Shown: positions 8,017 through 14,923 of the stretch, piece after piece
How positions within the stretch are numbered: the stretch's first letter is position 1
How the letters are laid out: each line of letters begins with the position of its first letter
Source of the DNA: Actinomadura litoris
Lineage (GTDB): Bacteria > Actinomycetota > Actinomycetes > Streptosporangiales > Streptosporangiaceae
Reading direction: 5' to 3'
NCBI RefSeq assembly: GCF_009733595.1
Contig: NZ_WOFH01000005.1
Location: 532,406 to 596,405, forward strand
DNA length: 64,000 bases
Notes under the pieces: model-generated
The model's database searches: none
Told to the model about the DNA's origin: nothing
Seen by the model: only the letters and a program-made list of their open reading frames with translations
Program-made: the position numbers and the translations under genes

Positions 8017-10470
8017 TCATCGTTTGAGTTGGATCCAGGAGGCCGACGGCGGGATCGGACGGCCCGCGAGTGTGCCGGTGAAGGTGAGGTCGTAGTCGAT
8101 GCCGGGGCGGGGACGGGTACCTGCGGTGATGGTGAAGGGCACGCTGACACGACCTTGTGGGGGGATCGTGATCGTCGTGGCGGCACCGGGGCGGATCGTC
8201 CAGCCGTTGGAGACACGGCCGGACAAGCTGATCTTTTGTGGACGGTTACCGAAGTTGTAGGCGTCGAGCCACATGCGCGTGGTGGTGCCCATTCGGTAGC
8301 CGACGGGCGGTTCGGTGTTGCCGTTGTCCTTGCCGGGGGCGGCGTTGGCGGCGGCGTACCGCTGGCTGAGCACGACCTGCTCCGCCGCAGACGGGGCGCG
8401 CCGGAGCTGCTGCTCGCCGTGCGGACGGTGCGGTCGGCGTTCGGTGCGTTGCGACACCAGGTAGATCGGGTCGGGTGAGGCTGTGATGTGCAGGGTTCCG
8501 TCCGTGGCGCGCTCGGCTGGGCCCTGGGGGGCGCCCATCAGGTCGTAGCGGTCCACCCGTCCGGATATCGGGAGTTGCACCTGGGTGGGTTTGGCCGCCC
8601 ACAGCACCGTGACGTTCTGCGTACCGCTGTCGAAGACGTGCCCGCTGGCTCCCGCGGGCAGGCCCGGCAGCCGCCAGACGAAGTCCGCCCTTCCCAGCAG
8701 TCCGGTGAGGGCGGCGTGCGCGCTGTAGGCGGGCAGCGGCTGAAAGGCTCGGCTGAACATCGAGAACGTGAACCCGTCATCGGTCAGCGGCGGCCCGGCG
8801 AACCAGAAGTGCTTGTCCACCCCGTCGGCGAGATCCTCGACGGCCGAACGGACCAGGTACCGCGCCTGCTCGGACTGCCGCGCCCCGGTGGGATCCTGCC
8901 CGGGCTGGACCGGCAGGAAGATCCCGGATTCGGTCATCCACCTCGCGGTCCCCTCACCGTGGCGCCGCCAGAGTTCGTGTTGGTCGCCGGCGGAGCTCGG
9001 GACATCGGGGTCGGGCGTTCCCGGAGGCCAGGGGTAGCCGTGGAATGACCAGATGTCGGCGTACCGGACGACATCGCTCCGCAGCATCAGCTGTTGGTAG
9101 GGCCCTATGTCCGCGATGCCCGGCAGTGCGATGAGCGGACGGTCGCGGCGGGCCGCCACGCCGAGGGCGGCCGCTTTCACGTAGGCGGCCTGCTGGTCGC
9201 CGGTGCTCGCGGTGTCGTCCACGTCGGGTTCGTTCGACATCTGGACCACGTCGGGCCGGACCCCGGAGGGTTTGCCCGCGACGTGCCGCCCGTATCTGTA
9301 GGCGTCGCGCAGGTCGGCCGGGAGCGGGACGGAGGTCGGTGTCATCGCCCACTCCGGCGGACCCTCGATGACCTCCAGCGACTTGAGGCCGTGGCGGTGC
9401 ATCGCGGCGATGACGCCGTCCTGCGGGGTCGGAGCGTAGCGGCCCCGGCGCGGCTCGGTGGCGGGCCAGGACCGGCCGTCGCGCACGTAACCCGCCCCCA
9501 TCTGCCGCAGCGCGTCGGCCAGCGCGTCCCTCCGGGCCGACGGCACCACCGCGTGGGCCCAGGTGTTCACGCCGAACCGGTTGCCGGAACCCTGGACGGG
9601 TCGCTGCTCCGGCAGCCTCGCGAAGCGTCCGACCAGTGTCTTCCCGGAAAGCGTCGCGCTCGTTGTGTAGTGGCCCGGCGGCAAGTTCGGCAGCGCGAGG
9701 GTCGCCGTCGTGGCTCCGGCGGGGATCGTGGCGGTCCCCGAGGCGACCCGGGAGGAGCGGTGGTCACGGATGTCGTACCGGACGGTTTGGGGGGCCGCCG
9801 TGTGCGCGTTGAGGCGGAAACGCAGATCCGCCTTTGAGCGGTAGATGCCGAGATTGGTGGCGGGATCCTGGATATGGACGTCCGACAGGGCGAGCGGCGT
9901 CGGCGTCAGCGTGAAGGAGTCGAGGAGGAAGCGGTGGAGCACCGCCCCCTCGAAGGCGACGGGCTCGTCGATCCTGAAGGTGATCTCGTTGACGCCGCGA
10001 TGCAGCTCGACGTCGCCGAGGCCCAGCCGGTAGAGGTCGCCCCAGGCTCGGGGGGCGTCCGACCAGTACGCCTGGGATTTGGAGACCTGGGTGGAGGGAC
10101 CGCCGTTGACCGCCAGGTTGATCGGGGAGCCGGTCTCGGTGTCCTCCGCCTGTTCCAGCGGGGAGGACATTGTCGCCTCCAGGCTGTAGGGGCCGGCGGC
10201 CGGGGCATGGACGGTGTAGGTGGCGTACCAGCCCCGTCCGTCCGGACGGCGGGCCGTGGCCAGCGCCAGATATCTGCCGCCCGACGCCCGCCGGTCGGAC
10301 GCGGACGGGATGTCGGCCCGGGTCGGAGCCTCGCCCTCGATCTTGATCGCCGTCGCGGCGGCGCGTGCGTCCGCCTGCGGCCCGGCCGTGCCGATCAGGC
10401 CGAGCGCGAGCGCCACAGTGATCGCGGCGGCCACCTTGCCGTGGGCGCCGGGTGTGTTGATGACCTTCAT
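8017..10470 (-). CDS. Secreted glycoside-hydrolase-like protein with N-terminal carbohydrate-binding-like domain
   Basis: A protein of 817 residues. A Sec-type signal peptide (KVAAAITVALALGLIG, cleavage probably near ADARA-A) is followed by a beta-rich domain around residues 40-200 resembling a carbohydrate-binding module. A small Ig-like linker comes next. From about residue 300 there is a TIM-barrel region with clan GH-A features: VQMSNEPDVD, where the Asn-Glu pair gives the likely acid/base, and RWMTESGIF, with the likely nucleophile glutamate. The C-terminus is a further beta domain typical of surface proteins (NGWTIRPGAATTITIPPQG). The exact GH family and substrate are unknown. ATG 10470 was chosen; GTG 10482 in frame is an alternative, and neither has a good ribosome binding site. 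It is divergent from the two-component system. Confidence 0.75.
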   Translation of the reverse strand: MKVINTPGAHGKVAAAITVALALGLIGTAGPQADARAAATAIKIEGEAPTRADIPSASDRRASGGRYLALATARRPDGRGWYATYTVHAPAAGPYSLEATMSSPLEQAEDTETGSPINLAVNGGPSTQVSKSQAYWSDAPRAWGDLYRLGLGDVELHRGVNEITFRIDEPVAFEGAVLHRFLLDSFTLTPTPLALSDVHIQDPATNLGIYRSKADLRFRLNAHTAAPQTVRYDIRDHRSSRVASGTATIPAGATTATLALPNLPPGHYTTSATLSGKTLVGRFARLPEQRPVQGSGNRFGVNTWAHAVVPSARRDALADALRQMGAGYVRDGRSWPATEPRRGRYAPTPQDGVIAAMHRHGLKSLEVIEGPPEWAMTPTSVPLPADLRDAYRYGRHVAGKPSGVRPDVVQMSNEPDVDDTASTGDQQAAYVKAAALGVAARRDRPLIALPGIADIGPYQQLMLRSDVVRYADIWSFHGYPWPPGTPDPDVPSSAGDQHELWRRHGEGTARWMTESGIFLPVQPGQDPTGARQSEQARYLVRSAVEDLADGVDKHFWFAGPPLTDDGFTFSMFSRAFQPLPAYSAHAALTGLLGRADFVWRLPGLPAGASGHVFDSGTQNVTVLWAAKPTQVQLPISGRVDRYDLMGAPQGPAERATDGTLHITASPDPIYLVSQRTERRPHRPHGEQQLRRAPSAAEQVVLSQRYAAANAAPGKDNGNTEPPVGYRMGTTTRMWLDAYNFGNRPQKISLSGRVSNGWTIRPGAATTITIPPQGRVSVPFTITAGTRPRPGIDYDLTFTGTLAGRPIPPSASWIQLKR

Positions 10471-10599
10471 GCCGTCGAGCACACCACCGGGGTCCGGGTC
10501 GCGTCCTCGGCCAGGCGGCCATCGATTCTGGCCAGGTGGCCACGACCAAAGGCCGATCGGCTACTGCCCGTCCGCTCGGACCGTCCCTAGGCTCGGCTC

Positions 10600-12633
10600 A
10601 TGCACCGAATTCGCGAAGCCCTCGCCGCCACGGGCGGGACGTGGTGGACGCCGCCCGCCGGGCTCAGGCACCGCCGCGTCATGCGGGACTGGGCGGTCGA
10701 TATCGCCCTGCTCGGCGGCGCGTGGCTGGTGTGGGCGGATGTCCAGCGGACCCTTCCGCAGCAGGACGGCCTGCCCGGCTGGACGGTCACGGCCGACCCC
10801 TGGTTCGGCGCCGTCGCCTGCTTGGCGCTGTGCCTGCGGCGACGCTTCCCGCTGGGGCTGGCCCTACTGATGGCGCCACTGCTCGCGGTGACGGCCGCCG
10901 CGACCGGTGCCGCCGCCGTCGCCGTGCTCACCGTGGCCGTCCACCGGGAATGGCCCGCCGCCGCGCTGGCCACCGGCCTCAACCTGCTGGTGGTCGTGCC
11001 CTTCGGGCTGCTGTTCCCGCCGCCGGGCAGCTCCGGCGGGCAGAACGCGGTGGCGTTGTTGCTGATCTTCACTGCGCCGCTCGGGTGGGGCGTGGCCGTC
11101 CGGGCCCGGCGCCGCCTGGCGGAGGGAGCGCGCCTGGAGGAGGAACGGCGACGGCGCGAGCACGCGCTGCGGCTCGCCGACGCCCGCCGGGCCGAGCGTG
11201 CCCGGATCGCCCGCGAGATGCACGACGTGCTGGCGCACCGCGTCTCCCTGCTGGCGATGCACGCCGGAGCGCTGGCCTACCGGACGACCCAGGCCGAGAC
11301 GGGGAAGGGGCCGCCGCTTGAGGCCGCCGAGGTGCGGGAGGCGGTCGAGGTCATCCGCGGCAACGCCCGCCTCGCCCTCGACGAACTCGGTGACGTCCTC
11401 GCGGTGCTGCGTTCGGACGACGCCGAGGATCCCGACGACGCCTCCGCGTCCCTCGCGCGGCCACAACCGCGCATGACGGAGATCGCCGGTCTGGTCGAGG
11501 AGGCGCGGGCCGCCGGGCAGCGGGTCGCGTTCGACGGCGGGGACGTCCTCGACGCGCCGGTCCCGCCGCGTCCGCAGGTACAGCGCACCGCCTACCGCAC
11601 GGTCCAGGAGGGCCTGACCAACGCCCGCAAACACGCCCCCGACGCTCCGGTCACCGTCCGCCTCACCGGCCGACCCGGCACCGGCCTAGAGGTGGTGGTC
11701 ACCAACCCGATACCCGACAACGCTTCCACGCTGACTGAGCCCGCCCCCACGCTGACCGATGGCGCCTTGGTGGTGAGGGGCTCCATGCCTGGGTCGGCGG
11801 AGGCCGCTGGTGTGCCGGGGGTTCCTGGTGCCGCGCTAGGGGATGCCGCTGCTGCGTTGGAGGAGATCGCACCCGCGCCGGCGGTGTCTGGCCCTGTGGC
11901 CATCGGCGCCACGTTGACCGATGGCGCCCTGGTGGTGACGGGCTCCATGCCTGGGTCGGCGGAGGCCGCTGGTGTGCCGAGGGTTCCTGGTGCCGCGCTA
12001 GGGGATGCTGCTGCTGCGTTGGAGGAGATTGCACCCGCGCTGGCGGTGTCTGGCCCTGTGACCATCGGCGCCACGTTGACTGATGGCACCTTGGTGGTGG
12101 CGGGCTCCACCCCTGCGGCGGTGGAGGCTGCCGCCGTGCCGGCGGGACCCGCTGCCGTGTTGGGGGATGTCGCTGCTGTGGTGGGGGAGGCCGTATCCGC
12201 GTCGGCGAAGGCCGTCGCTCTGCCGAAGGACCCCGCTGTCTCTTCGGCGGATTCGGCTGCTGCGGTGGAGGTGGCTGTACCCGGGGTGGCTGAGGCTTGC
12301 CCTGCGGCGGTAGACGTCGCGTTGGCCGGTTCCGCTGGCGCCGCGATACCGGGATCGACGACGGGACGGGGCGTGCTGGCGAATGCTGCCGCTGTCAGGG
12401 GGGAGGCTCGGGCGACCGTGGTGGCCGAGGCTGTGACGGCGATGACCGGGGCGGCTGTCGGGTCGACAGGTGATGGCGCCGCGTTGGTTGATGCTGGCGG
12501 CGTGGTTCTGCCTGGTGCGGGGCGGGGGCTGGCCGGGTTGGGGGAACGGGTGGCGCTGGACGGTGGGACTCTGGAGCATGGGCCGCGCGAGGGGGGTTTC
12601 CGGTTGGCCGTCCGGTTACCGTGGCCGGCATGA
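10600..12633 (+). CDS. NarL-type sensor histidine kinase with a tandem-repeat insertion in the ATP lid
   Basis: A 677-residue protein with an N-terminal membrane region (residues about 28-165) and a DHp domain with phospho-acceptor His208 in ARIAREMHDVLAHRVS. The HATPase begins near residue 328, with N-box TVQEGLTNARKH (Asn341). Normally the lid follows directly, running from VTNP to a GxGL-GLxERV box. Here about 262 residues (377-638) intervene, built of three 54-residue units and a diverged Ala/Val-rich tail, before the domain resumes with GRGLAGLGERVALDGG. Both halves of the ATP domain remain in one frame. TAGGCT lies six bases before the ATG, suggesting a leaderless transcript. One TTA codon is near the end (12616-12618). 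The response regulator overlaps by four bases. Stimulus unknown. Confidence 0.9.
   Translation: MHRIREALAATGGTWWTPPAGLRHRRVMRDWAVDIALLGGAWLVWADVQRTLPQQDGLPGWTVTADPWFGAVACLALCLRRRFPLGLALLMAPLLAVTAAATGAAAVAVLTVAVHREWPAAALATGLNLLVVVPFGLLFPPPGSSGGQNAVALLLIFTAPLGWGVAVRARRRLAEGARLEEERRRREHALRLADARRAERARIAREMHDVLAHRVSLLAMHAGALAYRTTQAETGKGPPLEAAEVREAVEVIRGNARLALDELGDVLAVLRSDDAEDPDDASASLARPQPRMTEIAGLVEEARAAGQRVAFDGGDVLDAPVPPRPQVQRTAYRTVQEGLTNARKHAPDAPVTVRLTGRPGTGLEVVVTNPIPDNASTLTEPAPTLTDGALVVRGSMPGSAEAAGVPGVPGAALGDAAAALEEIAPAPAVSGPVAIGATLTDGALVVTGSMPGSAEAAGVPRVPGAALGDAAAALEEIAPALAVSGPVTIGATLTDGTLVVAGSTPAAVEAAAVPAGPAAVLGDVAAVVGEAVSASAKAVALPKDPAVSSADSAAAVEVAVPGVAEACPAAVDVALAGSAGAAIPGSTTGRGVLANAAAVRGEARATVVAEAVTAMTGAAVGSTGDGAALVDAGGVVLPGAGRGLAGLGERVALDGGTLEHGPREGGFRLAVRLPWPA
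11749..12234 (+). repeat. Coding tandem repeat, 162-bp period, inside the histidine kinase
   Basis: Units begin at 11749, 11911 and 12073, exactly 162 bp (54 codons) apart and each opening with TLTDG. Units 1 and 2 differ at only about 8 of 162 positions; unit 3 is diverged after its first third. The codons (GGT, GCT, TTG, CTA) are unusual for this genome, which suggests recent expansion of sequence not long under coding selection. Confidence 0.95.
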
Positions 12634-13307
12634 CCGATCGGCCGTCCGCCCCGGTACGGGTACTTCTCGTTGATGACGACCCGCTGGTGCGCACCGGGCT
12701 GCGGCTGATGCTGCGCGGCGCCACCGACCTGGAGGTGGTGGGGGAGGTCGCCGACGGTACCGGCGTCGTCGATGCGGTGTCCCGCCTGCTGCCCGATGTC
12801 GTCCTGATGGATGTGCGGATGCCGTATCTGGACGGCATCGCCGCGACCCGAGCGCTCTCCGCTCGTGGGGACGGTGCGCCAGCGGTCATCGTTCTGACGA
12901 CGTTCGGTGACGACGCCAACGTCGTGGCCGCGCTGCGCGCCGGGGCGGCGGGCTTCCTACTCAAGCACGCGGGGCCCGACGAGATCGTCGACGCCGTGCG
13001 GCGGTCCGCCAGGGGCGAACCGGTGCTCTCCCCGACCGTGACCCGCACGCTGATCGACCGGCTCACCACGGGACCGGTGGAGAACGTCCGCTCCGCTGAG
13101 GCGCGTAAGCGCATGTCCGCGCTGTCGCGGCGCGAACGCGAGGTCGCCGCCGCCGTCGCCGAGGGACTCGCGAACTCCGAGATCGCCGAGCGCCTCTACA
13201 TGTCGGTGAGCAGCGTCAAGGCCCACATCTCCAGCGCGCTGACGCGGCTGGATCTGTCCAACCGCATCCAGCTCGCCATCCTCGCCCACGACGCCGCCGA
13301 CCACTGA
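12630..13307 (+). CDS. LuxR/NarL-family response regulator
   Basis: A protein of 225 residues from ATG 12630, which overlaps the kinase stop (ATGA); GTG 12621 is a nearby alternative. The receiver domain shows the acidic DDD pocket (LLVDDDPLV), the phosphorylation-site Asp in VVLMDVRMPYLDG, the Thr in VIVLTTF and the Lys in GFLLKHA. The C-terminal LuxR-type helix-turn-helix is LSRREREVAAAVAEGLANSEIAERLYMSVSSVKAHISSALTRL in form, with the usual invariant glutamate, valine and lysine positions. It pairs with the kinase immediately upstream as a two-component system that controls transcription after phosphotransfer. Likely targets include the divergent secreted hydrolase or the genes downstream, but no binding site can be identified. 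Confidence 0.93.
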   Translation: MTDRPSAPVRVLLVDDDPLVRTGLRLMLRGATDLEVVGEVADGTGVVDAVSRLLPDVVLMDVRMPYLDGIAATRALSARGDGAPAVIVLTTFGDDANVVAALRAGAAGFLLKHAGPDEIVDAVRRSARGEPVLSPTVTRTLIDRLTTGPVENVRSAEARKRMSALSRREREVAAAVAEGLANSEIAERLYMSVSSVKAHISSALTRLDLSNRIQLAILAHDAADH

Positions 13308-13320
13308 AGACCACGCTCCG

Positions 13321-13355
13321 GCGAGGGGCGAGGGGCGAGGGGCGAGGGGCGAGGG
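13321..13355 (+). repeat. Five tandem copies of GCGAGGG
   Basis: A perfect 7-bp unit is repeated five times directly before the GTG of the truncated tetR reading frame. It supplies several ribosome-binding-like GAGGG runs and looks like a slippage product. Confidence 0.9.
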
Positions 13356-13357
13356 TT

Positions 13358-13453
13358 GTGGTGGGCCAGCGCGAGCGCAAGAAGGCGGCTACCCGCCGCT
13401 CGATCGCGGACACGGCGCTCCGGCTGTTCCTGGAGCGCGGCTACGACGGGGTG
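13358..13453 (+). pseudogene. TetR-family regulator, N-terminal stump
   Basis: From GTG 13358 the translation begins MVGQRERKKAATRRSIADTA and continues LRLFLERGYDGV, which is the start of a TetR DNA-binding domain (first helix and the beginning of the second). After codon 32 the similarity stops and the frame enters low-complexity G/T-rich DNA with no recognition helix and no ligand domain. The remaining open frame, to 13618, is meaningless. No second half was found in other frames. A TetR gene next to an exporter is a common arrangement, so this is probably the dead former regulator of the MFS gene that now ends on the opposite strand. Confidence 0.75.
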
Positions 13454-13588
13454 GGTTGTTTATCGCGGGGTGAGTTTTTTTGTGGGGCGGGGTGGGGTTG
13501 TTTGGTGTTAGGGAGGTTGCGGGGCGGGGGAGGTGGAGTGGGGTGGGGTGGGTTTTGTGGGGGGTGGTTGTTTGTTGTTGTTGTTGGG
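13454..13588 (+). other. G/T-rich low-complexity DNA with G-quadruplex potential
   Basis: The stretch is almost free of C on the plus strand. Runs of three to five G occur at 13521-13552 (GGGG, GGGGG, GGGG, GGGG, GGG) and again near 13483-13497, followed by a TTG microsatellite near 13567-13586. It abuts the 3' end of the MFS gene on the minus strand and the cut end of the tetR stump. No gene is seen. Confidence 0.6.
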
Positions 13589-14770
13589 TTAATTGGGGGT
13601 TCGGATTGGGGTTTTTAGGGCGGTTAGGGCTGTCAGGGTGCAGAGGGTGCCGGCTGTTAGGCAGGCTGTTTTTATGCCGTAGCGGGAGGCGGCGCCGGTT
13701 AGGGCTGCTACGCCTAGGGGGCCCAGGGTGTTGTGGATTGTCCAGAAGGAGGCGGTGACGCGGCCTAGGAGGTGGTCGGGGGTTACCTCTTGGCGGAAGG
13801 ACATTGAGCAGATTCCGGCTGTACCGGTGGCGAACAGTTGGACGACCGCGAGGGCGCCGACCAGGAGGACGCCGGGGGACAGGCCCAGGAAGGCGATCGC
13901 GGTGCCGCACAGGGCCCATGAGCCGATCCAGCAGGCCGCGAAGCCCAGGTGGCGGCGTGCGGACGCGACGGTCGTCGCGGCCAGGAGGGAGCCCAGGGTC
14001 GCGGCGGCCAGGACGTAGCCGACGGTCCTGTCGGAATGGCCCAGGTCGTGCTTCAGGTAATAGATGATGAGGTCGGTCAGGCCGTAGGTGATGAAGATGA
14101 GCAATGAGAGCAGGGCTGTGAGGGCGCGTAGTGCTGGGTGGCGCCAGAGGAATTCGGCTCCTGCCAGGAAGTCTTTGAGGGGGGTTTGGTGGGGTGGGGT
14201 TTGGGGTGTGGCGCGGAATTTTATGAGGGCTATGCCGGCGGCGGAGAGGGCGAAGCTGGTCGCGTCCACGGCTATTGCCATTGCGGGGCCTACAAGGGCG
14301 GATACCAGGCCGGCGAGTAGGGGGCCGGCGACGCCCGCTACCGAGTACGCCGAATAGAGGTGGCCGTTTGCCTTGGTTATCTGGTCCTCCTTGACCAGGC
14401 CGGGCACCACCGTGACGTAGGTGACCTGGAACTGCATCGCGAAGGCGCCGGTGAGGGGCATGATCGCGTAGAGGAGCCAGACCTGGGGGGAGAAGAGCCA
14501 GACCAGGGGGATCAGGCCGTAGAGCAGGCAGCGGGCGATGTCGCAGGTGATCAGCAGGGCGCGGCGGTCCACGCGGTCGGCGAGGTATCCGGCGAAGAGG
14601 CCGGTGAGGATGGAGGAGGCGCCGACCAGGGCGGTGACCGCGCCCATCTGGACGAGTGACCCCGTCGCCCGCAGCACCAGCAGCGGAATCGCCACGAAGG
14701 AGAAGGCGTCGCCGAGGGCGGAGAGGGTCTGCGCGGTGAGGAAGATCCGGAAGTCCCGTCCGGAGTGCAT
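13589..14770 (-). CDS. MFS transporter, EntS-like (MFS_3 type)
   Basis: A 393-residue membrane protein with about twelve transmembrane segments. The N-terminus MHSGRDFRIFLTAQTLSALGDAF, followed by GYLADRVDRRALL (MFS motif A), is typical of the MFS_3 drug/siderophore exporter group. The start is ATG 14770 with GGGAG five bases upstream; the frame extends 39 codons further but without a membrane segment or motif. Its 3' end runs into the G-rich low-complexity tract that also truncates the tetR stump, and the last residues (LKTPIRTPN) may derive from it. Substrate unknown; a drug or metabolite exporter is the usual role. Confidence 0.85.
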   Translation of the reverse strand: MHSGRDFRIFLTAQTLSALGDAFSFVAIPLLVLRATGSLVQMGAVTALVGASSILTGLFAGYLADRVDRRALLITCDIARCLLYGLIPLVWLFSPQVWLLYAIMPLTGAFAMQFQVTYVTVVPGLVKEDQITKANGHLYSAYSVAGVAGPLLAGLVSALVGPAMAIAVDATSFALSAAGIALIKFRATPQTPPHQTPLKDFLAGAEFLWRHPALRALTALLSLLIFITYGLTDLIIYYLKHDLGHSDRTVGYVLAAATLGSLLAATTVASARRHLGFAACWIGSWALCGTAIAFLGLSPGVLLVGALAVVQLFATGTAGICSMSFRQEVTPDHLLGRVTASFWTIHNTLGPLGVAALTGAASRYGIKTACLTAGTLCTLTALTALKTPIRTPN

Positions 14771-14923
14771 TCGGCTCCCGTCGTGGTGATCAAGCCGCCC
14801 ACGAAGAAGTGGAGCAAGATCGCGTCGCGTTGTCGAGGGGGCGGTGGCCGGGAGTGGTCGCGGGACCCTGTGAAGCGTGATCGTCACGCTACGGTGCGTG
14901 CAGGCTCTGGCAGGGGGTTCGCT

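Noticed and set aside
13561..13590. TTG microsatellite as a regulatory element
   Set aside because: It is only a few triplets long, and nothing beyond low complexity supports a function.
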